Shown: positions 1 to 9,546, counted from the stretch's first letter. The stretch: 64,000 nucleotides of DNA from RGIG6919 sp045531905 (GCA_045531905.1 JAZSEY010000002.1:1-64000), one strand, 5' to 3'. Numbers and translations are program-made. The notes: generated from the letters alone by a model not told the origin.

Positions 1-169
1 TTCGTTGTATGTGACATTATTTGGAAATGCTACATCGGGGTTAGACAATGTGGGATTGTATCTGGTGTTGCTGTTTGTATTATTATTGGTTGGTATTATT
101 GAGTATGCAATTACCCTCTGGCTCAACTTAAAAAGGCTGAAAATCGTCAAAGAATCAAATCAGACATAA
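1..169 (+). CDS. C-terminal part of an integral membrane protein (5' end outside window)
   Basis: The reading frame opens before base 1 and ends with TAA at 167-169, giving about 55 visible residues. They contain one strongly hydrophobic stretch rich in Leu and Val (LYLVLLFVLLLVG), followed by a short basic cytoplasmic-looking tail (LKRLKIVKESNQT). This fits the last transmembrane helix of a polytopic protein. There is too little sequence to name a family. A terminator follows at 192-227, so it is the last gene of its unit. Confidence 0.6.
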   Translation, partial: SLYVTLFGNATSGLDNVGLYLVLLFVLLLVGIIEYAITLWLNLKRLKIVKESNQT

Positions 170-191
170 AAATTATAAGGATTAGTTTAGG

Positions 192-227
192 GAGTTACAT
201 GCATTGGGATGTAACTCTCTATTGTTT
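192..227 (+). terminator. Rho-independent terminator after the membrane protein
   Basis: GAGTTACAT and ATGTAACTC form a nine-base-pair stem followed by TCTATTGTTTT. It lies 22 bases after the stop codon at 169. Confidence 0.75.
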
Positions 228-259
228 TATGGAATAGTCTAATCCTAGTCTGGCAATTC

Positions 260-289
260 TTGTAATTAAGTGGTTAATTGTGCTATACT
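260..289 (+). promoter_or_regulatory. Sigma-A-type promoter of the M16C peptidase gene
   Basis: TTGTAA (260-265) and TATACT (284-289) are separated by 18 bases, and lie about 40 bases before the GGAGG ribosome binding site of the peptidase gene. Confidence 0.55.
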
Positions 290-328
290 TGCAATGCAGA
301 AAAGAATATATATTTATGGAGGTTTTTC

Positions 329-3247
329 ATGCTTCAACAATCAGAAATTAAAGCATATCAGATAAAGGAACAGGTTAATCTGGAGGAGTTAAATGCCACC
401 GGATTTATATTAGAGCATATTAAGACAAAAGCAAAGGTGGTTGCCATTAGCAATGATGATGAGAATAAAGTATTTACCATCGGATTTCGGACACCACCAA
501 CGGACGATACCGGTGTGCCACATATCATGGAGCATTCTGTGCTTTGTGGTTCTAAAAAATATCCGGCAAAGGACCCATTTGTGGAGCTTGCCAAGGGTTC
601 GTTGAATACATTTTTAAATGCAATGACATATTCGGATAAGACTGTTTATCCAATTGCCAGCTGTAATGAAAAGGATTTTGAAAACCTGATGGATGTATAT
701 CTGGATGCAGTATTTCATCCAAACATTTACGAGCGTCCGGAGATTTTAAAGCAGGAAGGCTGGCACTATGACATTGAGTCTTTGGAGGGAGAACTTTCTT
801 ATAATGGTGTTGTATTTAATGAGATGAAGGGTGTATTTTCTTCACCGGAGCAACAGCTTTATAGAGAGATTCAGAAGTCCCTGCTTCCTGATACCACATA
901 TGGTTTTGAGTCAGGCGGTGACCCGGAGGCGATTCCTAATTTGACATATGAGCAGTTCCTTGATTTTCACAGAACCTTCTATCATCCATCTAACAGCTAT
1001 ATTTATCTTTATGGCGATATGGATATGGCGAAGGAACTTGTATATATCGATGAGGCATATTTGTCAGAGTATGACTATAAGGAGATAGATTCCCATATTG
1101 ATGTGCAACCGACATTTGGCAATGTGCAAAAAATGGAGCGGGAATACTCTGCGTCTGAAGGCGAAGATATGGAGAATAAGACATATCTAAGTTACAACAC
1201 AGTTGTAGGCACAAGCTTGGATAGAGAATTGTATCTGGCATTTCAGATTTTGGATTTGGCGTTGATTGATGTGCCGGGGGCACCATTAAAGACGGCTATG
1301 ATTGATGCGGGTATCGGTATGGATTTTGTCAGCTCTTATGACAATGGTATCAATCAGCCGATTTATAGTTTGGTTTCTAAGGGGGCAAATGCTTCAGATG
1401 AAGAGAAGTTTGTTCAGGTGATTGAGACAACACTTGGCAGAATTGTGGAAGAAGGTTTAGACAGACGTTCTATTGAAGCTGCCATGAATTATTTTGAATT
1501 TAAGTATAAGGAAGCTAACTTTGGCAGTTATCCAAAGGGATTGATGTATGGATTAAAGTTGTTTGACAGCTGGCTATATGATGAGTCAAAACCATTTATT
1601 CACATTCAAACAAATGAGTTGTTTGATGTGCTGAGAAAGAAGTTAGATGAAGGCTATTTTGAGGAATTATTGAAGACATATATTTTGGATAATCCTCATA
1701 AGAGTATTCTGATTTTGAAACCAAAGCAGGGGTTGAATCAGCAGTTAGAGGCAGATACGAAGAAAAAATTACAGGCTTATAAGGAGAGTTGTTCGAAAGA
1801 AACTTTAGATAGTCTGATTGCACAGAAAAAAGCATTGGTGGAATATCAGACAACACCTTCCACAAAGGAAGAGTTAGAGACATTGCCGCTATTAAGTCTT
1901 TCTGATATTGGCAAGGAAGCAAAGAAACTAAACAATCAGGAATATATGGTGGATGGCGTGCCTGTTATTGGTCACAAGATGTTTACCAATGACATTGCAT
2001 ATGTGTCTATGTACTTCAAAATGACAGACATGGATGAAGCCTTATATCCATATGTGGCATTGCTATCAGATATCTTAAAATATGTGGATACAGACAATTA
2101 TTCTTACCGGGAATTATCTAATGAAATCAATATTCATACTGGTGCCATTACCTTTGATGTGACAGGAAGTACTCATGATAAGACCGGAGAATTCACACCA
2201 TTATTTTTAGCTAAGTTTAAGACATTTTATGATAAGTTAGATAAGGGCTTTGAGTTAGTAGAGGAGATTTTATATCGTTCTCATATTACAGATGAGAAGC
2301 GTTTGAAGGAGATTATTGCAGAGAGCCGTATTGGTATGAAGGAAAGTCTTGCCAGTGCAGGACATAATACTGCGGCGTTAAGAGCACAATCATATTTGCA
2401 GTTCTCTGCCAGATATAAGGATGCTACGGATGGCGTGACTTATTATGAATTTTTGATGGATTTGGAGAAGAACTTTGAGGCGAAGAAGGAAGCACTGAAG
2501 GATAAGTTATCTTTGGTTATGGCCGAGGTGCTTCGTAAAGGTAGTCTTATTATTTCTTATACCGGTGAGCAGGATGTGGAGCAGGAATTTGGCAAGGTGC
2601 TTCCACCTTTCCTTGCTGGTTTGTCTACCAGAAGTCTGCATGGTGTACCTGAAAAGAAGCCGCTTTCTGTATTGAACGAAGGCTTCCAAATTGCCAGCAA
2701 GGTGCAGTATGTTGCAACTGCCGGTAATTATAAGGATGCAGGCTTAGAATATAATGGTGCCTTAGAGGTATTAAAGGTTATTTTCTCATATGACTATTTG
2801 TGGATTCGTGTTCGCGTGACCGGTGGTGCATATGGTTCTATGTGTGGATTTAGCAGAAATGGTCTGGGATATTTTACTTCCTATAGAGACCCGAAGCTCA
2901 TGGAAACCTATGAGGTATATAAACAGGCGTCTGCCTATGTTGAGAGTTTTGAAGCAGACGAGAGAGATATGACAAAGTATATTATCGGTGCTGTTGCGAA
3001 GTTGGATAATCCAATGACACCACCGACAGCAGGTGCATTTAACTTTGCTGCGTATTTAAGTGGAGTGACTGAGGAGGATTTACAGCAGGATAGAGATGAT
3101 ATCCTTGGTGCAACGCCGGAGAAGATTCGCAGTCTGGCGCCAATTGTAAAGGCTGTAACAGATAGCGAAGTAATCTGTGTAGTGGGAGCAGAGGATAAGT
3201 TAAAGGAAAACGAAAAGCATTTCGGCACTATCAGAAATGTATTCTAA
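329..3247 (+). CDS. M16C family zinc metallopeptidase (presequence-protease-like)
   Basis: A 972-residue insulinase-family peptidase. The inverted zinc motif HIMEH is at residues 65-69, and the distal glutamate is probably the one in NGVVFNEMKG. The four-domain length of about 970 residues and the lack of a signal peptide match the M16C subfamily (PreP/Cym1-like and its bacterial homologues), which degrade peptides inside a closed chamber, here presumably in the cytoplasm. An upstream in-frame ATG at 278 exists, but the start at 329 has GGAGG six bases before it and the M16C homology begins directly after it. It is followed after 22 bases by era and may share its transcript. The physiological substrate cannot be told from sequence. 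Confidence 0.93.
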   Translation: MLQQSEIKAYQIKEQVNLEELNATGFILEHIKTKAKVVAISNDDENKVFTIGFRTPPTDDTGVPHIMEHSVLCGSKKYPAKDPFVELAKGSLNTFLNAMTYSDKTVYPIASCNEKDFENLMDVYLDAVFHPNIYERPEILKQEGWHYDIESLEGELSYNGVVFNEMKGVFSSPEQQLYREIQKSLLPDTTYGFESGGDPEAIPNLTYEQFLDFHRTFYHPSNSYIYLYGDMDMAKELVYIDEAYLSEYDYKEIDSHIDVQPTFGNVQKMEREYSASEGEDMENKTYLSYNTVVGTSLDRELYLAFQILDLALIDVPGAPLKTAMIDAGIGMDFVSSYDNGINQPIYSLVSKGANASDEEKFVQVIETTLGRIVEEGLDRRSIEAAMNYFEFKYKEANFGSYPKGLMYGLKLFDSWLYDESKPFIHIQTNELFDVLRKKLDEGYFEELLKTYILDNPHKSILILKPKQGLNQQLEADTKKKLQAYKESCSKETLDSLIAQKKALVEYQTTPSTKEELETLPLLSLSDIGKEAKKLNNQEYMVDGVPVIGHKMFTNDIAYVSMYFKMTDMDEALYPYVALLSDILKYVDTDNYSYRELSNEINIHTGAITFDVTGSTHDKTGEFTPLFLAKFKTFYDKLDKGFELVEEILYRSHITDEKRLKEIIAESRIGMKESLASAGHNTAALRAQSYLQFSARYKDATDGVTYYEFLMDLEKNFEAKKEALKDKLSLVMAEVLRKGSLIISYTGEQDVEQEFGKVLPPFLAGLSTRSLHGVPEKKPLSVLNEGFQIASKVQYVATAGNYKDAGLEYNGALEVLKVIFSYDYLWIRVRVTGGAYGSMCGFSRNGLGYFTSYRDPKLMETYEVYKQASAYVESFEADERDMTKYIIGAVAKLDNPMTPPTAGAFNFAAYLSGVTEEDLQQDRDDILGATPEKIRSLAPIVKAVTDSEVICVVGAEDKLKENEKHFGTIRNVF

Positions 3248-3269
3248 TTAAGAGATTTTAGGAGATACT

Positions 3270-4169
3270 ATGGGAGAATTTAAGTCAGGTTTTGTTACGA
3301 TTATTGGAAGACCAAATGTGGGGAAGTCTACGTTGATGAATCATTTGATTGGTCAGAAGATTGCCATTACCAGCAATAAGGCACAGACAACCAGAAATCG
3401 TATTCAAACTGTATATACAGATGAAAGAGGACAAATCATTTTTCTGGACACACCAGGTATTAATAAGGCGAAAAATAAACTGGGAGAATTTATGCTAAAT
3501 GCAGCCCAGAATACCTTGAGTGAAGTAGATGTGATTTTATGGTTGGTGGAGCCTACCACATTTATTGGTGCAGGTGAACGTTATATTGTGGAGCAGCTTG
3601 CAAAGGTAAAGACGCCAATCATTTTGGTAATTAATAAAATTGATACTGTGGAAAAAGAAGAAGTGTTAAAAGCCATTGACAAATATAAGGACATTTTGGA
3701 GTTTGCAGAAATTATTCCGGTTTCAGCACTTCGTTCAAAAAATACGGATGATGTGATTACTACTATTTTCAAGTATTTGCCGGAAGGACCACAGTTCTAC
3801 GATGAGGATACCATTACAGATCAGCCGGAAAGACAGATTGTAGCAGAAATCATTCGTGAGAAGGCACTTCGTTCTTTGGATCAGGAAATTCCGCATGGTA
3901 TTGCGGTGGTCATTGATAGAATGAAGGAACGTCCGGAGGGCGGTTTGATTGATATTGATGCCACAATTATTTGTGAACGGGATTCTCATAAGGGAATCAT
4001 CATCGGCAAGCAAGGAGCAATGCTAAAAAAGATTGGAAGTCAGGCGAGACGGGATATAGAAAATCTTGTAGAATCAAAGGTGAATTTGAAGGTTTGGGTA
4101 AAGGTTAAGAAGGATTGGCGAGACAGCGATACCCTATTAAAAAATTACGGATTTCATCAGGATAATTAG
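3270..4169 (+). CDS. era: GTPase Era
   Basis: A 299-residue GTPase that binds the 3' end of 16S rRNA and assists 30S subunit maturation. G1 (GRPNVGKS) is at residues 13-20, the effector-region TTRNR near 40, G3 DTPG at 60-63 and G4 NKID near 122. The C-terminal KH RNA-binding domain carries IIIGKQGAMLKKIG near residue 245. Length and domain order are normal for Era. The start has AGGAGA upstream. recO follows at once, as in many Firmicutes, so era and recO are probably co-transcribed. Confidence 0.98.
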   Translation: MGEFKSGFVTIIGRPNVGKSTLMNHLIGQKIAITSNKAQTTRNRIQTVYTDERGQIIFLDTPGINKAKNKLGEFMLNAAQNTLSEVDVILWLVEPTTFIGAGERYIVEQLAKVKTPIILVINKIDTVEKEEVLKAIDKYKDILEFAEIIPVSALRSKNTDDVITTIFKYLPEGPQFYDEDTITDQPERQIVAEIIREKALRSLDQEIPHGIAVVIDRMKERPEGGLIDIDATIICERDSHKGIIIGKQGAMLKKIGSQARRDIENLVESKVNLKVWVKVKKDWRDSDTLLKNYGFHQDN

Positions 4170-4187
4170 AGTGAAGGATTGTTCATT

Positions 4188-4928
4188 ATGAAGCAACAGC
4201 TTACTTTGACTGGTATTGTGCTTTCTGCGGGTGTTGTAGGAGAGTATGATAAGAGAGTAGTCATTTTAACAAAAGAAAGAGGGAAAATTACTGCTTTTGC
4301 CAGAGGAGCAAGAAAGCCCGGTAATGCGCTGATGGGAATTACATCACCGTTTACCTACGGGAAGTTTACCTGTTACAAGGGGTATGATGCTTACTATGTG
4401 ACCAGTGCAGAGATTGTTGATTATTTTGAGGATTTAAAGCATGATTTAGATGCAGTTTGCTATGCCACATATTTTTGTGAACTGGCAGATTACTTCACTT
4501 TAGAAGGAAGCACCGATAAAACAATGCTGAATCTGTTGTATGTCAGTTTTAAAGCGTTGATGAGAAAACAAATGGAGTATCCATTGATTCGGTGTGCATT
4601 TGAAGTGAAATTGCTAGAAATTGAAGGACTGGGTATGCAGGTATTTCATTGCGTAAAATGTCAAAAAGAGGATAGTTATTATCTTTTTGATGCAGCCAGT
4701 GGTGGTGTGCTTTGTGAGGCATGCAAAACGAATGCATTAAATCCTGTGATTATGGATGAGTCTACATTGTATACATTGCAACACATTAGAAGTTGTGATT
4801 TGACCACACTTTTTAACTTCCAGGTAACAAAGATGGTACTAAGACAATTGGAGAAAATATGCAAATCCTATCTGCGTGTTCATGTGGATAAAGAACTGAA
4901 ATCTTTGGAGATGTTGGATATCCTATAG
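4188..4928 (+). CDS. recO: DNA repair protein RecO
   Basis: A 246-residue RecO, which loads RecA onto SSB-coated single strands with RecR in the RecF pathway. The N-terminal OB fold starts with LTLTGIVLSAGVVGEYDKRV. A zinc-finger-like pair of CxxC motifs (CVKC and CEAC) lies near residues 150-180. The ATG at 4188 is preferred over the in-frame TTG at 4179 because AAGGA ends just before the TTG but nine bases before the ATG. It lies 18 bases after era. Confidence 0.95.
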   Translation: MKQQLTLTGIVLSAGVVGEYDKRVVILTKERGKITAFARGARKPGNALMGITSPFTYGKFTCYKGYDAYYVTSAEIVDYFEDLKHDLDAVCYATYFCELADYFTLEGSTDKTMLNLLYVSFKALMRKQMEYPLIRCAFEVKLLEIEGLGMQVFHCVKCQKEDSYYLFDAASGGVLCEACKTNALNPVIMDESTLYTLQHIRSCDLTTLFNFQVTKMVLRQLEKICKSYLRVHVDKELKSLEMLDIL

Positions 4929-5008
4929 TTTGCTCTTGAAAAAAAACAGATGAGATAGTACAATATACTAGATTTTGCACGTTGATGCACATGAAGGAGA
5001 GAAGAACG

Positions 5009-5581
5009 TTGAAAAAGCGTATGATAATGCTTGTGGTTGCAGTGATGTTGCTGGGACTGACAGCTTGCAATCATGTAATGAATAACACAGAACGAAATAC
5101 TCTTAGAATAGAGAGTGATGGTATTACTGATATTTCTGTTGAGGATTATTCGAATGTAGATTTTACAGAGGAAGATTTACGGGCATATATAGATGCACAG
5201 GTAACCGCATTTACGGAGAAGAACAGTGGTACAGTTGCTGTAAAGGATTTATCAATTCAGGGAACGACAGTAAAGTTAGCCATGAATTACGATACGATTG
5301 TAACTTACAATGCCTTTAATGGTACGGCTTATGATATGACACCAGCCAATCTTTGGAATGAAGAGATTAAGGATGATGTATTTACGGCTGCAGATGGCGC
5401 TAAACTCGATAAAGCGGCAGTAGAAGGTTTGCTTGCTGAGGATGGTGTGAATGTGTTGCAAATTGCGGAAACAACAGATGTGGTGCTTTCCGGTAAGGTG
5501 TTGGCATATTCCGGTTGTACGATGTTAGATGAGAAGACTGTACAGGTAACAGATGAAACGGCAGTCATTATTTATAAGTAG
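5009..5581 (+). CDS. Putative lipoprotein of unknown function
   Basis: A small secreted protein of about 190 residues. After a basic start (KKRM) there is a hydrophobic segment ending in the lipobox LTAC, so the mature protein should be lipid-anchored on the outer face of the membrane. The rest is acidic and not recognised. Several starts are possible; the TTG at 5009 has AAGGAGAG at the best spacing, while the ATG at 4991 overlaps that motif. It sits alone between recO and glyS. Confidence 0.75.
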   Translation: MKKRMIMLVVAVMLLGLTACNHVMNNTERNTLRIESDGITDISVEDYSNVDFTEEDLRAYIDAQVTAFTEKNSGTVAVKDLSIQGTTVKLAMNYDTIVTYNAFNGTAYDMTPANLWNEEIKDDVFTAADGAKLDKAAVEGLLAEDGVNVLQIAETTDVVLSGKVLAYSGCTMLDEKTVQVTDETAVIIYK

Positions 5582-5627
5582 ATATTATTTTTTCATTAAT
5601 ATAAATAAAGAGTGAGGAGAATGTAAT

Positions 5628-7016
5628 ATGGAAAAAACAATGGAGAAAATCGTTGCACTTGCAAAGTCCAGAGGATTTGTATATCCGGGCTCAGAGATTT
5701 ACGGTGGTCTTGCAAATACATGGGATTATGGTAACCTCGGTGTTGAGCTTAAGAACAACGTAAAGCGTGCATGGTGGAAAAAATTCATCCAGGAGAATCC
5801 TTATAATGTAGGTGTTGACTGTGCGATTTTGATGAATCCACAGACATGGGTAGCATCTGGACATTTAGGAAGCTTTTCTGATCCATTATTAGACTGTAAG
5901 GAATGTCATGAGCGTTTCCGTGCAGATAAAATCATCGAAGATTATATGGCTGACAACGGAATCACAGTTGAGGGTTCTGTAGATGCATGGTCAAAGAATG
6001 AGATGGCAGATTATATCGAAGAGAAGAATATCTGTTGTCCTACTTGTGGTAAGCACAACTTTACAGATATTCGTGAGTTTAATCTGATGTTCAAGACCTT
6101 CCAGGGTGTAACTGAGGATGCAAAGAATACTGTATACTTAAGACCTGAGACAGCACAGGGTATTTTCGTAAACTTCAAGAATGTTCAGAGAACATCAAGA
6201 AAGAAGATTCCATTTGGTATTGGTCAGATTGGTAAGTCATTTAGAAATGAAATCACTCCTGGTAACTTTACATTCCGTACCCGTGAGTTTGAGCAGATGG
6301 AGTTAGAGTTCTTCTGTGAGCCGGATACCGATTTAGAGTGGTTTGCTTACTGGAAGCAGTTCTGCTTAGACTGGTTATATAACCTGGGCATGAAGGATGA
6401 AGAGATTCGTTATCGTGACCATGATGCTGCTGAGCTTTCCTTCTATAGTAAAGCGACTACAGATATTGAGTACTTATTCCCATTTGGTTGGGGCGAACTT
6501 TGGGGTATTGCAGACAGAACGAATTATGACTTAACACAGCATCAGAATACTTCTGGCGAGTCAATGGAATATTTCGATGACGAGAAGAAGATTAAGTATG
6601 TTCCATATGTAGTTGAGCCATCATTAGGAGCAGACCGTGTAACACTTGCTTTCCTTTGTGCAGCATATGATGAGGAAGAACTTGAGGGCGGCGATGTAAG
6701 AACTGTATTACGTTTCCATCCAGAGTTGGCACCTGTAAAGGTAGCTGTGCTTCCGCTTTCTAAGAAGCTTGCTGAGGGTGCAGAGAAGATTTACACAGAG
6801 CTTTGCAAGAAGTACAACTGTGAGTATGACGACAGAGGCAATATTGGTAAGCGTTATAGAAGACAGGATGAGATTGGTACACCATTCTGTATTACTTACG
6901 ATTTTGAGTCTGAAGAAGATGGTGCTGTTACAGTACGTGACAGAGATACTATGGCACAGGAAAGAATCAAGATTGAAGATTTGGATGCTTACTTAGCAAA
7001 GAAATTTGAATATTAG
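5628..7016 (+). CDS. glyS: Glycine--tRNA ligase (homodimeric class II type)
   Basis: A 462-residue glycyl-tRNA synthetase of the alpha-2 type (eukaryote/Gram-positive class), which charges tRNA-Gly with glycine. Class II motifs are visible: RPETAQGIF (motif 2 region), GKSFRNEITP, the E-rich stretch EFEQMELEFF, and the motif 3 region GADRVTLAFL. A zinc-site-like CPTC lies near residue 143. The anticodon-binding domain follows from about residue 360. GTGAGGAG precedes the ATG. The 46-base upstream gap has no room for a T-box leader, unlike aspS in this window. A terminator follows at 7030. Confidence 0.97.
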   Translation: MEKTMEKIVALAKSRGFVYPGSEIYGGLANTWDYGNLGVELKNNVKRAWWKKFIQENPYNVGVDCAILMNPQTWVASGHLGSFSDPLLDCKECHERFRADKIIEDYMADNGITVEGSVDAWSKNEMADYIEEKNICCPTCGKHNFTDIREFNLMFKTFQGVTEDAKNTVYLRPETAQGIFVNFKNVQRTSRKKIPFGIGQIGKSFRNEITPGNFTFRTREFEQMELEFFCEPDTDLEWFAYWKQFCLDWLYNLGMKDEEIRYRDHDAAELSFYSKATTDIEYLFPFGWGELWGIADRTNYDLTQHQNTSGESMEYFDDEKKIKYVPYVVEPSLGADRVTLAFLCAAYDEEELEGGDVRTVLRFHPELAPVKVAVLPLSKKLAEGAEKIYTELCKKYNCEYDDRGNIGKRYRRQDEIGTPFCITYDFESEEDGAVTVRDRDTMAQERIKIEDLDAYLAKKFEY

Positions 7017-7029
7017 AATATGTATTCGA

Positions 7030-7058
7030 AAGGGATAGCTTACAGCTATCCCTTTTTT
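7030..7058 (+). terminator. Terminator of glyS
   Basis: AGGGATAGCT, loop TAC and AGCTATCCCT are followed by a T run, 14 bases after the glyS stop codon. Confidence 0.9.
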
Positions 7059-7095
7059 AGGTTTAGGTGTAGAGATGAGATGTGCTTCGTACATC

Positions 7096-7124
7096 AAAAA
7101 AAGAGCAACCATGTCGGTTGCTCT
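7096..7124 (-). terminator. Terminator of the PocR-domain gene
   Basis: AGAGCAACC and GGTTGCTCT form a nine-base-pair stem. On the minus strand it is followed by seven T residues. It lies just after the end of the leftward gene at 7138. Confidence 0.88.
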
Positions 7125-7137
7125 CTTGAATATGTAA

Positions 7138-7929
7138 TTAAATGTTTGAACTTGTGTTATCCATCTCATTAATAGCAGCAGTGAGTGCTTTTAATGATTC
7201 CTTGATAGAACGGTTAATCTCACCAGAAACAGCTGCTGACTTACCTACTTCGTTAGCAACTACGGCGAAACCACGACCGAACTCGCCTGAACGGGCAGCT
7301 TCGATAGAAGCATTCAATGAAAGAATCTTCTGCTTGCTCTCAATCTTATCTAACTGTAATGACTTTTCGTTGATTTCCTGAACAAGTGATACAGTGTGAG
7401 CAATCTGATCCTTTAATGAAGAGTTAACAGACTTGTCTGTGCTGCGCTTGTATTGGATATCTGCTAACATATTAACAATCTGTCCTAATAACTTGGCAGA
7501 AGCACGAATAGATGCTTCATCTCTTACAGGTACTTCCTGTAATGCTTCGATATATTCATCTTCGTCAACGCCTAATTCATTAGCAATGGCACGGAATGCA
7601 TCTTCGTCTGGTTCTTCAGGGAGTACCTGTCCACCAATAATGGCACCAACCTTCTCACCATTCACAACGATATCCTCGCTGAAGTCCATTAAACCTGCGT
7701 GGCAAAAATATGTACCACAACCTTCCTGGTCGCACTTGGTGCAGCGCTTTAATCCTTCGCTAGAACCTCTAGTGTACTTAATACAGAAATCTGTAAAGCC
7801 AATCTCCTTTGTGATGTAATTACCATCAAGGTCGGTAGCGATAGTTGCCATACCTGTTGCCTGTGACCAGTTTTCCATGATCTCTTCTAATAAGGAAAGG
7901 TCCATAAATTCTTTGATATCAATACTCAT
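7138..7929 (-). CDS. Soluble PocR-domain sensor with a chemoreceptor-type signalling tip
   Basis: 263 residues. Residues 8-165 match the PocR ligand-binding fold, with a cluster of cysteines (CIKY, CTKCDQEGCGTYFCHAG) that could bind metal or a redox ligand. The C-terminal part holds the conserved hairpin tip of methyl-accepting chemotaxis proteins (ILSLNASIEAARSGEFGRGF, then AVVANEVGKSA), which contacts CheA/CheW. There is no transmembrane segment and no HAMP domain, so it should be cytoplasmic. The coiled-coil arm is very short, leaving little room for methylation sites. It has its own promoter (7980-8008) and terminator (7096-7124). No other chemotaxis gene lies in the window. Confidence 0.88.
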   Translation of the reverse strand: MSIDIKEFMDLSLLEEIMENWSQATGMATIATDLDGNYITKEIGFTDFCIKYTRGSSEGLKRCTKCDQEGCGTYFCHAGLMDFSEDIVVNGEKVGAIIGGQVLPEEPDEDAFRAIANELGVDEDEYIEALQEVPVRDEASIRASAKLLGQIVNMLADIQYKRSTDKSVNSSLKDQIAHTVSLVQEINEKSLQLDKIESKQKILSLNASIEAARSGEFGRGFAVVANEVGKSAAVSGEINRSIKESLKALTAAINEMDNTSSNI

Positions 7930-7979
7930 ATTATAACCCCTTTTCTTTTATTTGACACGTGCGTCATAATTCTGTATCT

Positions 7980-8008
7980 ATTATACGAAAAAATACAGTG
8001 TTTCGCAA
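7980..8008 (-). promoter_or_regulatory. Promoter of the PocR-domain gene
   Basis: On the minus strand TTGCGA (8008-8003) and TATAAT (7985-7980) are 17 bases apart, about 50 bases before the start codon. AAGGGG provides the ribosome binding site. Confidence 0.65.
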
Positions 8009-8057
8009 TATGAATATCAATAATTTTCAAGTTTTTTCAACTTTTTTGAAAAAAATA

Positions 8058-8086
8058 TTGACAACTTACATATTGTTTGTTAAGAT
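8058..8086 (+). promoter_or_regulatory. Promoter of the NlpC/P60 gene
   Basis: A consensus TTGACA (8058-8063) and TAAGAT (8081-8086) with a 17-base spacer, in the divergent intergenic region. Confidence 0.7.
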
Positions 8087-8152
8087 GGCAATGTAATAAA
8101 TTGTAACAATTTCGTAACAAACTTAACGAAAAAGAAATAAGAGGTAATAAAT

Positions 8153-9535
8153 ATGAAAAAAACGTTGTTGAAAGGTTCTATTATGGTGCTTGCTGGTGTA
8201 GGTTTGATTTGCAGCAGTTACGCATATGATAGTTATCAGGCATCTAACAATGAAGTAGAAGAGACCTTAGAATTAGAAACAACAGCATCTGTTATGCCAA
8301 ATGAGATTGAGTTAAAGATGGTAAGTATGCCGGAAGAACTTAGCACAGAAGAACAGTTAATTGATGCAACTACTGAGGAAGTTGCAGTGCATTTAACAAA
8401 TGAGACTCCTGTTGAAGAAGATATCAGACCTGCTATCGAGCTTTCGATGGAAAAGGTTGCTGCATTAGGTCAGGCTCGTGTAGCCAATGAGATTGAAAAG
8501 ATGTTAAGTGCAAAGATTCCATTTGGTTTACAGGATTTAGATAATTTGGCAATTTCTCTTGTAGATTCATTAAATGTAAGAGAAGATGCCAGTTGTGACG
8601 CAGCGGTAGTGGGTAAGCTTTCTGTTGGTCAGGTAGTAACAGTAGAAGAGATTGGTGCAGAGTGGACTAAGATCGTTGCATCGGATTGTGTTGGTTATGT
8701 GAGTAATGAATATGTAGCATTTGACATGAGTGCAAAGTTCTACATTGCTGAGAATTACACATATGCTGCAAAACCTACAGTGCCTTCCTTGAGAGTACGT
8801 GCTGAGAAGAGTACTGATAGTGAGATTGTTAAGAATGTAACATCATCTGTAGCATTAGCAGTATCTGCTATTGAAGATGAATGGATTGCGGTGAAGCTTG
8901 CTGACGGAAGCAATGGCTATGTTGCTGCTGAATACGTGACATTAGGCTGGAACTTTGTAGTGCCGGAAACAGTCGAGAACGATGAGACTGTTGAGGAAAC
9001 AAAGGAAGATAAGCAAGAAGAGAAAAAAGAAGATAAGAAGTCTGACGATAAGAAGGAAGACAAGAAATCTGACGACAAGAAGGATGAAAAGCCTGCTGAC
9101 AAGAAGACTGATGATAAAAAGGATGACAAAAAGGACGACAAAAAAGATCAGGATAAAGAGTCTAAGCAGGAAGTAAGTGATGCCATCCGCTCTAAAGGTC
9201 AGGCTGTAGTGGATTACGCTATGCAGTTTGTGGGTAATCCTTACAAAGCAGGTGGTACAAGTCTTACTAAGGGTGCTGACTGCTCAGGTTTCACTATGAG
9301 TGTATATAAGCATTTTGGTTATTCATTAGATAGAACAAGTTCTGGTCAGAGACGCAATGGTAAGAAAGTGAGCATGAAGGATATTATTCCTGGTGATTTG
9401 ATTTGTTACTCAGGACATGTTGGTATTTATATTGGTAATGGTAAGATTGTACATGCCAGCACACCAAAGGGCGGCATTAAGGTTGGTAACTTGTATTATG
9501 CAAATCCAATTTGTGCAAGAAGAATTGTAAAATAA
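8153..9535 (+). CDS. Secreted NlpC/P60 cell-wall hydrolase with two SH3 domains
   Basis: 460 residues. An N-terminal signal segment (GSIMVLAGVGLICSSYAYD) directs export. Two bacterial SH3 domains follow, at about 135-195 (LVDSLNVREDAS...) and 207-262 (PSLRVRAEKSTDS...), which normally bind peptidoglycan. Residues about 280-340 are a highly charged linker built almost only of Lys, Asp and Glu. The C-terminal NlpC/P60 domain has the catalytic Cys at 377 (GADCSGF) and His at 422 (SGHVGIY). Family members cleave stem peptides, often between D-Glu and a diamino acid. The gene is transcribed alone, from 8058 to the terminator at 9547. Confidence 0.95.
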   Translation: MKKTLLKGSIMVLAGVGLICSSYAYDSYQASNNEVEETLELETTASVMPNEIELKMVSMPEELSTEEQLIDATTEEVAVHLTNETPVEEDIRPAIELSMEKVAALGQARVANEIEKMLSAKIPFGLQDLDNLAISLVDSLNVREDASCDAAVVGKLSVGQVVTVEEIGAEWTKIVASDCVGYVSNEYVAFDMSAKFYIAENYTYAAKPTVPSLRVRAEKSTDSEIVKNVTSSVALAVSAIEDEWIAVKLADGSNGYVAAEYVTLGWNFVVPETVENDETVEETKEDKQEEKKEDKKSDDKKEDKKSDDKKDEKPADKKTDDKKDDKKDDKKDQDKESKQEVSDAIRSKGQAVVDYAMQFVGNPYKAGGTSLTKGADCSGFTMSVYKHFGYSLDRTSSGQRRNGKKVSMKDIIPGDLICYSGHVGIYIGNGKIVHASTPKGGIKVGNLYYANPICARRIVK

Positions 9536-9546
9536 AATGTTTTCAA

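Noticed and set aside
278..328. Upstream start for the M16C peptidase
   Set aside because: The added 17 residues have no family similarity and the start lacks a ribosome binding site, while the ATG at 329 has GGAGG.
5582..5627. T-box or glycine riboswitch before glyS
   Set aside because: The gap is only 46 bases and contains no T-box core and no terminator.
8917..9176. Two open frames opposite or within the Lys/Asp-rich linker of the NlpC/P60 gene
   Set aside because: The repeats of AAG and GAT codons leave several frames open; the products are low-complexity (SSFLSSDFLS and RK-rich) and have no start signals.
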